A stretch of DNA of 64,000 bases from Amycolatopsis eburnea (GCF_003937945.1 NZ_RSEC01000058.1:1397668-1461667); one strand, 5' to 3'; shown: positions 48,080-55,813, numbered from the stretch's first letter. The notes: generated by a model from the sequence alone, not told the origin. Program-made: numbers and translations.

Positions 48080-48224
48080 AACCGGACGCGCGTGCGGTCG
48101 CCTAGCCGCCGGTCCGGCAATGCGCCCCAATGTGGCCTTGGTTGCGTCTGACGCACCGAAGGCCACATTGGGGCGCTTGGCCCGAGCGGTAACCGGACGT
48201 GCGTGCGGTCGCCTAGTCGCCGGT
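48080..48224. repeat. Palindromic element framed by a 34-bp direct repeat
   Basis: 48122-48176 is a palindrome with the 18-bp arms GCGCCCCAATGTGGCCTT and AAGGCCACATTGGGGCGC and a 19-nt centre that itself folds (GGTTGCGT/ACGCACC). The sequence at 48080-48113 recurs at 48191-48224 in the same orientation with 32 of 34 bases equal; the right copy contains the ferredoxin stop codon. This is the unexpanded version of the 12.0-kb array. Confidence 0.93.
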
Positions 48225-48419
48225 GAGGCGGATCGCGGCGGCCGGGCAGGTCAGCTCGGCCTGCCGGACCGCGTCCTCCTCGCCCGCCGCCGGTTCCCCG
48301 GACAGCAGCACGACCGTGCCGGTCTCCTCGTCCTGGTCGAACGTCCCGGGTGCGAGCAGCACGCACTGTCCGGAAGCGACACAGCTGGCGGTGTCGGCGG
48401 TGATCTTCACCGGGCTCAC
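48213..48419 (-). CDS. 3Fe-4S ferredoxin of the upstream P450
   Basis: 68 residues from the GTG at 48419, coupled to the P450 stop (GTGA). Three cluster cysteines: CVASGQC and the Cys of ELTCPAAAI. The position that would be the fourth ligand is Ser (C-x2-S-x2-C), so a 3Fe-4S cluster is expected, as in other P450-linked ferredoxins. Delivers electrons to the CYP encoded just upstream. Confidence 0.93.
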   Translation of the reverse strand: MSPVKITADTASCVASGQCVLLAPGTFDQDEETGTVVLLSGEPAAGEEDAVRQAELTCPAAAIRLTGD

Positions 48420-49630
48420 CACTCGACGGGGACGCGCTCGACGCCGCCGGCCACGCGGTTGGTGCGGACCGGGATCTCGTCGAGGCCGACCGCGAGCCGC
48501 AGGCCCGGGAACCGGCGGAACAGCTTCGGGAACACCGTCCGCAGCTCGGTGCGGGCCAGGTTGGCGCCGATGCAGACGTGCGCGCCGGTGCCGAAGGCGA
48601 GGTGCACGTTCGGCGTGCGGTCCGGGTCGAACTCGTCGGGGTCGGCGAACACGGCCGCGTCGCGGTTGGCGGCGTCGCTGGAGATGAGGACGGCGTCGCC
48701 GCGGGCGATCCGGGTGCCCGCGACCTCGACGTCTTCGTGGGCGTAGCGCAGCAGGCCGGTGCCGCTGGTGGCGGTCAGCCGCAGGATCTCCTCGACGGTC
48801 TGCGCCACCTGCCCCTCGGGGTCGGCGGCGAACCGGTCGCGGCGGGCGGTGTCGGTGAGCAGGAACAGGGTGCCCATCGCGATCCGCGTCGACGTCGTCT
48901 CGTGGCCGGCGAACAGCAGCCCGGCGCCCATCCGCGCGAGGTCGTCGTCGGTGAACGTCGGGTCGTCGGCCTGGACGGCGACCATGTCGGAGATGACGTC
49001 AGGCTGCGGGTTCGCGCGCTTCGCCTCGGCCAGCTTCGTCATGTACGCCTTGAACTCGGTCATGGCGGCCTGGGCGTCTTCGCCGCCGTCCATCCTGGCG
49101 ATCCGCTCGGACAGGCCGCGGAAGTGCTCGCGGTCCTCGTAGGGCACGCCGAGCAGTTCGCAGATCACCAGCACGGGCAACGGGAACGCGAGGAAGTCGG
49201 TGAGGTCGACCGGCGCGTCCGGGGCGGCGGCGCGGGCGGCCTCGAGGTCGTCGAGGCAGCGGTCGGTCAGCTCGGCGATCCGGTCGCCGAGGGCGCGCAT
49301 GCGCGGCGCGGAGAAGGCGGGCGCCAGCATCCGGCGCATCCGCTTGTGCTCGCGCTCCTCGCTTTCGAAGTCCCCGCTCGGCCCGTCCTGCACCGCGGCG
49401 TAGGAGATCCGCGACGCCTGCTCCGGAGCCGGGTGCGAGCGCCCGAACCGCTTATCGCGGAAGACTTCCTTGGCCGCTTCGTAGGAGGTGATGAGCCAGG
49501 CGGGGTCGCCGGCGGGGGTGAGCACGCGGCTCACCGGCGCCTGCCGCCGGAGCGCCTCGTAGTCCGGGGCGATTTCGAGCGCGTTGCCGCGGGCGAAGGG
49601 GAGCCGGGGCGTCTGTTCGGTGGTGGTCAT
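48416..49630 (-). CDS. Cytochrome P450 (CYP), minus-strand pair
   Basis: 404 residues. Seen: I-helix GAGLLFAGHETTS with the oxygen-activating acid-alcohol pair, EEILR (ExxR), and the haem-binding FGTGAHVCIGANLAR with the proximal Cys. The N-terminal LPFARGNALEIAPDYEALRR is in the style of bacterial class I CYPs. Substrate unknown. Overlaps PadR by 4 nt upstream and ferredoxin downstream, so all three are one transcript. Confidence 0.95.
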   Translation of the reverse strand: MTTTEQTPRLPFARGNALEIAPDYEALRRQAPVSRVLTPAGDPAWLITSYEAAKEVFRDKRFGRSHPAPEQASRISYAAVQDGPSGDFESEEREHKRMRRMLAPAFSAPRMRALGDRIAELTDRCLDDLEAARAAAPDAPVDLTDFLAFPLPVLVICELLGVPYEDREHFRGLSERIARMDGGEDAQAAMTEFKAYMTKLAEAKRANPQPDVISDMVAVQADDPTFTDDDLARMGAGLLFAGHETTSTRIAMGTLFLLTDTARRDRFAADPEGQVAQTVEEILRLTATSGTGLLRYAHEDVEVAGTRIARGDAVLISSDAANRDAAVFADPDEFDPDRTPNVHLAFGTGAHVCIGANLARTELRTVFPKLFRRFPGLRLAVGLDEIPVRTNRVAGGVERVPVEW

Positions 49631-50130
49631 GCGTCGCTCCTGGGGTTCAGTTCGGAAAGCCAGCGGAGTTCGGCGTCGAACCGCGAGAGCACGTGCCGCA
49701 GCGCGGCACGGCTCCACGGATCGGCCTGCCCGGCGGCGAGCTCGGTGAGCCGTTCGTGCTCGGCGGTCAGTGCCCGTTCCCGTACCTCGAGCACCCGCGC
49801 CCGTTCGGCCGGGCTGAGCCACCCGAAGTTCCCGACGCGCGCCAGGAACTCCTCCTGGCCGAGCGCCAGCTCCGGCGGGAAGTCCGCGAGCAGGTCGTGC
49901 AGCAGCTCCCGCCCGACGTCGGTGATCGTGTAGACGTGCCGCGGCGGCTTGGCCTCCTGCTCCTCGGCGCTGCGGCTCACCGCGCCGGCGTCGACGAAGC
50001 GCCGAAGCGTGGGGTACAGCGAGTTGTTCGACAAGGTGTGCCCGGTCGACGCCTCCACGGCTTTGCGCAGCTCGTAGCCGTGCATCGGTTCGCGGGCCAG
50101 CTTCGACAGCAGGAGGATCTCGATCCACAC
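49627..50130 (-). CDS. PadR-family transcriptional regulator
   Basis: 167 residues from a GTG at 50130. N-terminal PadR winged helix: LLSKLAREPMHGYELRKAVE, SNNSLYPTLRRFVDAGAV, and VYTITDVGRELL. C-terminal Vir_C_2-like helical domain (FDAELRWLSEL). PadR proteins repress genes for phenolic-acid or drug response. First gene of the padR-CYP-ferredoxin run and facing the second CYP gene; short inverted repeats lie directly upstream. Confidence 0.9.
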   Translation of the reverse strand: MWIEILLLSKLAREPMHGYELRKAVEASTGHTLSNNSLYPTLRRFVDAGAVSRSAEEQEAKPPRHVYTITDVGRELLHDLLADFPPELALGQEEFLARVGNFGWLSPAERARVLEVRERALTAEHERLTELAAGQADPWSRAALRHVLSRFDAELRWLSELNPRSDA

Positions 50131-50161
50131 CTAGGTCACCGTAACCTAGTCTCCGGTGACC
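50131..50161. promoter_or_regulatory. Possible PadR operator
   Basis: CTAGGT/ACCTAG at 50131-50149 interleaved with GGTCACCG/CGGTGACC at 50134-50161, immediately before the padR start. Interlocked inverted repeats at a regulator's own promoter suggest autoregulation. Confidence 0.5.
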
Positions 50162-50263
50162 CAGCAATGGCTCACCGTGACATGTGGACGGAAACTTTCC
50201 GTTACCGCGGTGACGCGGAGTGGTCGGATCGGCGCTCGACGTGAGCCCTCGTCCTGTGTAGCG

Positions 50264-50283
50264 TTGTAAGCAGCTGCTTACAA
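50264..50283 (+). promoter_or_regulatory. Perfect 20-bp palindrome before the plus-strand P450
   Basis: TTGTAAGCAGCTGCTTACAA is its own reverse complement over all 20 bases, 22 bp before the CYP start. Looks like an operator of a TetR- or MarR-type dimer rather than of PadR, because the upstream padR repeats are unrelated. Confidence 0.75.
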
Positions 50284-50305
50284 ATCTGGAGCACGGGGGT
50301 TCCGC

Positions 50306-51496
50306 ATGACAGTCACCCACACCGAGCCGCTCTCGTACCCGTTCAACGAGGAGGCGGGCCTCGACCTCAACGAGGCTTACGCGGCCGCTCGGGAAGCCGA
50401 GGGCATGGTCCGGGTGAAGATGACCTACGGGGAGCCGGCGTGGCTGGCCACCCGGTACGCCGATGCCCGGCTCGTGCTGGGCGACCGCCGGTTTTCGCGG
50501 GCGATGGAGAAGGAGAAGGACGCGCCGCGGCGCATGCCCGCGCAGCGGGACGGCGGGATCCTGCAGATGGACCCGCCGGACCACACCCGGTTGCGGACGC
50601 TGGTCGCGAAGGCGTTCACCATGCGCCGCGTCGAGCTGCTGCGGCCGCGCGTCGCTTCGCTGGCGACGGAGCTGATCGCGGACATGAAGGCGGCCGGGGC
50701 GCCCGCCGACCTCGTCGACGCCTACGCGCTGCCCATCCCGGTCGCGGTGATCTGCGAGCTGCTCGGCGTCCCGGTCGCCGACCGGCCGAAGTTCCGCGTG
50801 TGGAGCGACGCCGCGCTGTCCACCAGCGGGCTCACGCCCGAGGAGTTCGAGCGCAACCGCGAAGAGCTGCGCGACTACATGCGCGGCCTGATCGCCGAGC
50901 ACCGCACCGCGCCGCAGGACGACCTGATGACCGCGCTGATCGAGGCCCGCGACGTGCGCGACCGGCTGACCGAGCTGGAGCTCGTCGACCTCTGCGTCGG
51001 CATCCTCGTCGCCGGCCACGAGACGACCGCGAGCCAGATCCCCAACTTCGTCTACGCGCTGCAGGACCAGCACGAGCACTGGGACCGGCTGGTCGCCGAC
51101 CCGGACCTGATCCCGGCCGCCGTCGAGGAGCTGCTGCGGTTCGTGCCGCTCGGCGCGGGCGCCGGGTTCGCGCGCTACGCCACCGAAGACGTCGAGGTCG
51201 GCGGGGTGCTCGTGCGGGCGGGGGAGCCGGTGCTGGTCGCGGTCGGTGCGGCGAACCGCGACGGCCTGCAGTTCGACGACGCCGAGAAGCTGCGCTTCGA
51301 CCGCGGCGACAACCACCACCTCGGCTTCGGCCACGGCGTCCACCACTGCCTCGGCGCGCCGCTCGCCCGGCTGGAACTGCAGGAGGCGCTGCGCGCGTTG
51401 GTCACCGAAATGCCGGGCCTGCACCTGGCCGGCGATATCGTGTGGAAGACGCAGATGCTCGTCCGCGGACCGCGGTCGATGCCGATCGGATGGTGA
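50306..51496 (+). CDS. Cytochrome P450 (CYP), plus-strand pair
   Basis: 396 residues from the ATG at 50306. Seen: MDPPDHTRLRTLVAKAFT (C-helix), GILVAGHETTASQ (I-helix), EELLR (ExxR), and the haem motif FGHGVHHCLGAPLAR with the proximal Cys. N-terminus YPFNEEAGLDLNEAY is in CYP105/CYP107 style. A ferredoxin gene begins at its stop. It diverges from the other CYP operon, with PadR between them; the two CYPs are clearly different in sequence, not recent copies. Confidence 0.95.
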   Translation: MTVTHTEPLSYPFNEEAGLDLNEAYAAAREAEGMVRVKMTYGEPAWLATRYADARLVLGDRRFSRAMEKEKDAPRRMPAQRDGGILQMDPPDHTRLRTLVAKAFTMRRVELLRPRVASLATELIADMKAAGAPADLVDAYALPIPVAVICELLGVPVADRPKFRVWSDAALSTSGLTPEEFERNREELRDYMRGLIAEHRTAPQDDLMTALIEARDVRDRLTELELVDLCVGILVAGHETTASQIPNFVYALQDQHEHWDRLVADPDLIPAAVEELLRFVPLGAGAGFARYATEDVEVGGVLVRAGEPVLVAVGAANRDGLQFDDAEKLRFDRGDNHHLGFGHGVHHCLGAPLARLELQEALRALVTEMPGLHLAGDIVWKTQMLVRGPRSMPIGW

Positions 51497-51498
51497 GC

Positions 51499-51714
51499 AT
51501 GAGCTGGGACGTGCGGATCGACGAACACACCTGCATCGGGTCGGGGATGTGCGCCGCCCTGATGCCGGAGGTGTTCGCGCTCGACGGCGCCGTCGCGCAC
51601 ACGGTGACGTCGTCGGTCGACGGCGACGAAACGGTGCTCGACGCGGCGGACTCGTGCCCGGCGATGGCGATCACGGTGACCGACGGCGGCCGCGAGATCG
51701 GCCCGCGGCCCTAG
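51499..51714 (+). CDS. 3Fe-4S ferredoxin of the plus-strand P450
   Basis: 71 residues from the ATG at 51499; a GTG at 51493 would overlap the CYP stop (GTGA) and is nearly as good. Cluster ligands CIGSGMC and SCPAMAI, with Ser at the fourth position, so 3Fe-4S. Its stop interlocks with that of the convergent mtnA gene (4-bp overlap). Confidence 0.92.
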   Translation: MSWDVRIDEHTCIGSGMCAALMPEVFALDGAVAHTVTSSVDGDETVLDAADSCPAMAITVTDGGREIGPRP

Positions 51715-52676
51715 GGTGCCAGGCGCCCCCGTTCGGTCACCACGGCCGTGATCAGGCCGAACGGGGTGACGTCGAAGGCGGGGTTGAACACCTCGGTGCC
51801 CGGCGGCGCGACCGGCACCCCGGCGTACTCGGTGAGCTCGCGGGCGTCGCGTTCCTCGATGGTGATGCCCGTGCCGTCCGCGAGCCGCTCGTCCACAGTG
51901 GACGAAGGCGCGACCACGACGAACGGGACACCGTGGTGCCGCGCCGCGAGCGCCAGGCCGTAGGTGCCGATCTTGTTGGCGACGTCGCCGTTCGCCGCGA
52001 TCCGGTCGGCGCCGACGAGCACGCAGTCGACCATCCCGCGGGCCATCGCGGCCGCGGCGGCGCTGTCGGGCTGGACGCGGTGGGGGACGCCGGCCTGCGC
52101 CAGCTCCCACGCCGTCAGCCGGGCGCCCTGCAGCAGCGGGCGCGTCTCGTCGACGAGCACCTCTTCGACGAGCCCGCGCTCGTGCAGGTGCCAGACGACG
52201 CCGAGGGCGCTGCCCCAGCCGACGGTCGCGAGGTGCCCGGCGTTGCAGTGGCTCAGCAGCCGCAGCGGGCGGCGCGGGCACTCGGCGAGCACGATCTCGG
52301 CGGCGTGCGCGGACGCCGTCTTGTTGAGTTCTTCGTCCTCGGTCAGCAGGGCCCGCGCCTCGGCGAGGACGGCGTCAGGACCCTGATCGAGCTTGGCGAG
52401 CGCGCGCCGGGCACCCCAGGCGAGGTTGACGGCGGTCGGGCGCGCGTGGGCGATCAGCTCCGCGTCCGCCGCGACGTCGCCACCCAGCCGGGCGGCCAGC
52501 GCGACCCCGAGCGCCCCCGCCGCCCCCAGCGCGGGCGCCCCGCGGACGGCGAGCCTCTTGATGGCGTCGACGAGTTCGCCGACCGTCCGCAGTTCGAGCA
52601 GCCGGTACTCGCCGGGCAGCGCCGTCTGGTCGATGATGACGACGGCGCCGTCCGCCCAGTCGATGGTCCTGCGCAC
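51711..52676 (-). CDS. mtnA: S-methyl-5-thioribose-1-phosphate isomerase MtnA
   Basis: 321 residues from the GTG at 52676, with GGAGG seven nt upstream. Converts methylthioribose-1-phosphate to methylthioribulose-1-phosphate in methionine salvage. Seen: RLAVRGAPALGAAGALG, the catalytic Cys in LLSHCNAGHLATVGWG, and the catalytic-type Asp in VLVGADRIAANGDVANKIGT. The family resembles eIF2B subunits, but the Cys and Asp pair points to MtnA. Divergent from a RidA gene with 49 bp between. Confidence 0.93.
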   Translation of the reverse strand: MRRTIDWADGAVVIIDQTALPGEYRLLELRTVGELVDAIKRLAVRGAPALGAAGALGVALAARLGGDVAADAELIAHARPTAVNLAWGARRALAKLDQGPDAVLAEARALLTEDEELNKTASAHAAEIVLAECPRRPLRLLSHCNAGHLATVGWGSALGVVWHLHERGLVEEVLVDETRPLLQGARLTAWELAQAGVPHRVQPDSAAAAAMARGMVDCVLVGADRIAANGDVANKIGTYGLALAARHHGVPFVVVAPSSTVDERLADGTGITIEERDARELTEYAGVPVAPPGTEVFNPAFDVTPFGLITAVVTERGRLAP

Positions 52677-52725
52677 GAAGCTGCCTCCCGCGAAATCCGG
52701 TTGCCGCGGTGGTGATGATGCGGCT

Positions 52726-53124
52726 GTGACCATTGAACGGCAGAACCCGCCCGGCCTGCACACCCCGCCGGGCTACCACCACGTGACGGTGAGCACGGCG
52801 ACGCGCACGGTGTACCTGGCCGGCCAGTGCCCGCTCACCGCGGACGGCTCGGTGGTCGAGGGCGGCGTGCTCGCCCAGACCGACCAGGTGGTCGCCAACA
52901 CGGTGGCCGCGCTGGAGTTCGCCGGCGCCGGGCCCGCGGACGTCGTGCGCACGGTGATCTACGTGGTGACCGACGACCGCGAGACCCTCTCGGCGGTGTG
53001 GGCGCGGCTGACGGCGTCCCCGATCGGCGCGGCCTTCAGCACGGCGAGCACCTTGCTCGGTGTCGCCCAGCTCGGGTACCCGGGCCAGCTGGTGGAGCTG
53101 GACGTGACGGCCGCGCTCGGCTGA
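52726..53124 (+). CDS. RidA/YjgF-family enamine/imine deaminase
   Basis: 132 residues from the GTG at 52726; no ribosome site, possibly leaderless. Seen: VYLAGQCPLTADGSVV, QTDQVVANTVAALEFAGAG, VVRTVIYVV, the usual YjgF core. The arginine that binds the substrate carboxylate in RidA proper (near the C-terminus, in the RxxV position of the 'ARAAVEV' segment) is not visible; the end reads GYPGQLVELDVTAALG, so this is one of the Rid subfamilies of unknown chemistry. Confidence 0.85.
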   Translation: MTIERQNPPGLHTPPGYHHVTVSTATRTVYLAGQCPLTADGSVVEGGVLAQTDQVVANTVAALEFAGAGPADVVRTVIYVVTDDRETLSAVWARLTASPIGAAFSTASTLLGVAQLGYPGQLVELDVTAALG

Positions 53125-53131
53125 CCGCGGT

Positions 53132-53926
53132 TCAGAGACCGGCCATCAGGTCCGTTTCCGTGATCCCCGGCCCCTGCCCCCACCGGATGAACCACTCCGT
53201 GCCGAAGGCGAAGGCGAACGCGTCGTCCGGCATCGCCAGCATGAACATCTCCTCGCTGATCTGACTGGGGTGCGCGCGCATCGCCGCGCGCTTCACGGGC
53301 GCGTACTTCGCCACGTCGACCGCCGCTGTGATCTCGGCTTCCGGTTTGCCGAACTCGACGTTCTCCGGGGGTTTCGGTGCGGCCTCCGGGGGCATCAGGC
53401 CCTGCTCGACCGCCGCTTCGAAGCCGCGCTGCATGAATTCGCGGTTGAACGTCGCCTGGAAGACGCGGCTCGTGCCGGCCAGCTCGGCGGCGCGGATGCC
53501 GACGCGGTGCACCTGGATGTGGTCCGGGTGGCCGTAGTCGCCGTTGTCGTCGTAGACCGTCAGGACGTCGGCGGATTCTTCGCGCAGGATCGCCGCGAGC
53601 TGCTCGGCCGCTTTTTCGACATCGGCGCGCCAGAAGCACGACGGGTCGTCGTTCGTCGGCTCGCCCATCATCCCGGAGTCGCGGTAGCCGAGGAATTCGA
53701 CGCGCTCGACGCCGAGGATCGCCGCGGCCGCGTGCGCCTCCTGGACCCGCCGGTCCTCGAGTTTTTCGCCCTCGGCCAGGAAGCCGTCGGGTACCTCGCC
53801 GACCTCGCCCTTGGTGGCGACGACGAGCACGACCCGGTGCCCCTCTTCGACGGCTTTGCGCATGACGCCCGCGGTGCGGAGGCACTCGTCGTCCGGGTGG
53901 GCGTGGAAGGTGACCAGTGTTGCCAT
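53132..53926 (-). CDS. PIG-L/MshB-family zinc deacetylase
   Basis: 264 residues. The zinc motif HAHPDDE is at 8-14 and the third ligand His lies in YGHPDHIQVHR. Family members deacetylate N-acetylglucosaminyl lipids or thiols; in actinobacteria they include the mycothiol enzymes MshB and Mca. The length and the C-terminal region (MRAHPSQISEEMFMLAMPDDAFA) are like Mca-type or related conjugate amidases. Role not fixed by neighbours. Confidence 0.88.
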   Translation of the reverse strand: MATLVTFHAHPDDECLRTAGVMRKAVEEGHRVVLVVATKGEVGEVPDGFLAEGEKLEDRRVQEAHAAAAILGVERVEFLGYRDSGMMGEPTNDDPSCFWRADVEKAAEQLAAILREESADVLTVYDDNGDYGHPDHIQVHRVGIRAAELAGTSRVFQATFNREFMQRGFEAAVEQGLMPPEAAPKPPENVEFGKPEAEITAAVDVAKYAPVKRAAMRAHPSQISEEMFMLAMPDDAFAFAFGTEWFIRWGQGPGITETDLMAGL

Positions 53927-54044
53927 GTCCGCGACGCTACCGAAAGGGTCCGACAAAAACCGCTCGCCGCCGTGCGGTTCTCGTCGGTGGCCGCCGCTGA
54001 CCACGCCACGGCGTCCGGAGGTGGTGTTCGGGTAGTGCCGCCGG

Positions 54045-54140
54045 TCGGACGAGGCGCACCCGGGGCCGTTGGGGGAGGAGATCGTCGACCTGCGCGGGGT
54101 GGTGCTGCACGTGATCGAGGAGGGCCCGCGCCAGCCGTGA
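54045..54140 (+). pseudogene. Remnant of a DinB/DUF664-type gene (C-terminal fragment)
   Basis: In the plus strand a 31-codon stretch ending in TGA at 54138-54140 reads GEEIVDLRGVVLHVIEEG in its centre. This resembles the LRWVLLHMIEE segment of DinB-like (DUF664) proteins. A stop lies just before the stretch and no start or N-terminal part is present between it and the PIG-L gene. The match is short, so a chance resemblance is possible. The rest of 53927-54146 shows nothing recognisable. Confidence 0.35.
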
Positions 54141-54146
54141 CATCGG

Positions 54147-54237
54147 GGTTTTCTCGGTAGCCGCGCTGACGGGGGCGCAGCCGCAGCCGACCGGGCCACC
54201 CGGCACGCCCGCGCTCACAGCCGCTACCGAGAAAACC
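54147..54237. repeat. Inverted repeat abutting the Fpg/Nei stop codon
   Basis: GGTTTTCTCGGTAGC (54147-54161) and GCTACCGAGAAAACC (54223-54237) are exact complements; weaker complementarity continues inward (GCGGCTGTGAGCG against GCCGCGCTGACGG). The right arm ends one base before the stop codon of the glycosylase gene. Confidence 0.85.
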
Positions 54238-55077
54238 TCATGGGGGCGCTCGACGGCCGCCCTCCGCGAACCTCGGGGGTGTCAGCCGGCCTGGTCCTTC
54301 GGGCACCACCAGGTCGACCGGCCGCCGACCGGTGCCGTGCGCCAGTTCGGTGCCGCAGCGGGGGCAGTGGTCGCCGGGGCGGCGGTGGCCGATCAGCTCG
54401 CCGGTGTGCACGCCGCCGTGCTTGATCGCCGCGCGCAGGGACTTCCGCAGTGCCTTGTGGAGTCCGGTGAGCTCGTCGTCGTCCAGTTCGCCGACCGGCC
54501 GCGCGGGGTTGAGCCCGGCTTGCCACAGGGTCTCGTCGGCCAGCAGGTTCCCGATCCCGGCGACGACCGACTGGTCCAGCAGCCGCGCCTTGAGCGGCGC
54601 CCGTCCCCGCCCGACGCGCTCGCGGAAGTCCCGGCGCGAGACTTCGCCGGCGTCGGGCCCGAGCGCGCCGAGATCGGGGTCGAGCCGCACCCGGCCCAGC
54701 CGCCGCGGGTCGAACAACCGCAGCTGTTCGCCGTCGGCGAAGGTGATCCCGAACCGGAACCACTCGGGTTTCTCGTCCCGATCACGCCGCCGCCGGGGCG
54801 GGCCGCTTTCGTCGCCGAACCGCAGCTGCCCGGCCATCCCGAGGTGCAGGCCGAGCGTGGGCCCGGCGCTGCCGCGGCCGGTTTCGGTTTCACACCACAG
54901 TGTCTTCCCCCGCCGGTGTGCCCCGGTGAGCTTGCCGCCCCGCAGCGCGGCCCGGATGTCCCCGGGCGCGTGCGGACGGCAGACCCAGTCGTCGTGGTCG
55001 TCGACGTCCCGGATCTTCCGGTTGAGCGCCCCGGCGAGGACCTGGCGGGCGAGTTCCACTTCGGGGAGTTCCGGCAC
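54238..55077 (-). CDS. Fpg/Nei-family DNA glycosylase, zinc finger disrupted
   Basis: 279 residues. N-terminus PELPEVE with the catalytic Pro2/Glu3, LGMAGQLRF, the helix-two-turn-helix with SVVAGIGNLLADETLW (Lys/Asn contacts), and the first half of the zinc finger HCPRCG. The second half is absent in frame. Read one base shifted from about 54330, the sequence gives VGGRSTWWCPKDQAG and a stop at 54282, the expected finger end. One extra base in ACCGGT therefore seems to have moved the tail into a run-on frame of about 30 residues. Removes oxidised bases; damaged-DNA binding of the finger may be lost. Could also be a sequence error. Confidence 0.88.
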   Translation of the reverse strand: MPELPEVELARQVLAGALNRKIRDVDDHDDWVCRPHAPGDIRAALRGGKLTGAHRRGKTLWCETETGRGSAGPTLGLHLGMAGQLRFGDESGPPRRRRDRDEKPEWFRFGITFADGEQLRLFDPRRLGRVRLDPDLGALGPDAGEVSRRDFRERVGRGRAPLKARLLDQSVVAGIGNLLADETLWQAGLNPARPVGELDDDELTGLHKALRKSLRAAIKHGGVHTGELIGHRRPGDHCPRCGTELAHGTGRRPVDLVVPEGPGRLTPPRFAEGGRRAPP

Positions 55078-55116
55078 GCGGTCCAGTCTGCCGACCGCGG
55101 CGGGGGTGCGCAGAAG

Positions 55117-55806
55117 TCAGGCGGTCCAAGTGCCGGCGAACAGGGCGATTTCGACTCGGTCGGGCTCGTTGCCGTACTCCGGGCGACGGGCTTGCGCCGC
55201 GGCCCAGTGCAGGTAGTCCGACCAGGTGCTGGTCCACCAGCCCGTCGTGTACTTCCGGGCCGGGCCTGCGTCCTCGGGCAGCCGTCGCGCCACGACCTGG
55301 TCGAGGATCAACGGCTGGACGCCCCCTTCGCCGCGGCGGTACCCGGCGAAGTAGAGGAGCTTCGAGAAGAACGCCGCCCCGAGGCCGGGCACCTTCGCCG
55401 TGGTGCCGAACCGTTCGTAGCAGTCGAGCACGACGTCCGGGGTGACGTCCGCCCGAAGCGGGCCCAGCGCCGTTTCCAGGCGTCCGGCCGCGTCCGGCTG
55501 TGCCAGGACCCGGGTGGTCCGGTGCGGCCCGTAGCCGCGGATCCCGTGGCCCCAGGCCAGGACCCCGGCCGTGAACTGCACGGTCGAGACGTCTTCGGCT
55601 CGCCAGCGATCCGCGAGTGAGAACACCTCGGTGCGCCGGACTTCGCCGGTCAGCGCGAAGTCCGGCGGCCACGTTCCCGGCGGGAGCCGCTCCGCCCAAC
55701 GGGCCGGGTCGACCGAAATCGGGCGGCCCTCGCCGGGCAAGGAAACGTACGGCATGCGCGGGTAGTTGTCTTCGCAGAGCCGCTCATTACAGCGTTCGAT
55801 GGCCAC
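55117..55806 (-). CDS. OGG-fold DNA glycosylase-like protein
   Basis: 229 residues. Not an obvious member of a named enzyme family, but the segment GLGAAFFSKLLYFAGYR (141-157) and PLILDQVVARRL (165-176) resemble the OGG/AGOG 8-oxoguanine glycosylase core: a Lys (149) followed 20 residues later by an Asp (169), the spacing of the catalytic pair in hOGG1. The N-terminal part (FTAGVLAWGHGIRGYGPHRT) would supply the base pocket. It lies 40 bp upstream of the Fpg/Nei gene on the same strand, so the two may form a repair unit. OGG-fold proteins of this type are also met in bacterial defence loci. Confidence 0.6.
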   Translation of the reverse strand: MAIERCNERLCEDNYPRMPYVSLPGEGRPISVDPARWAERLPPGTWPPDFALTGEVRRTEVFSLADRWRAEDVSTVQFTAGVLAWGHGIRGYGPHRTTRVLAQPDAAGRLETALGPLRADVTPDVVLDCYERFGTTAKVPGLGAAFFSKLLYFAGYRRGEGGVQPLILDQVVARRLPEDAGPARKYTTGWWTSTWSDYLHWAAAQARRPEYGNEPDRVEIALFAGTWTA

Positions 55807-55813
55807 GAAGCCT

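Noticed and set aside
53927..54044. Full gene between PIG-L and the DinB-like fragment
   Set aside because: Stops interrupt all plausible frames and no start or domain is visible; only the 31-codon fragment has any resemblance.
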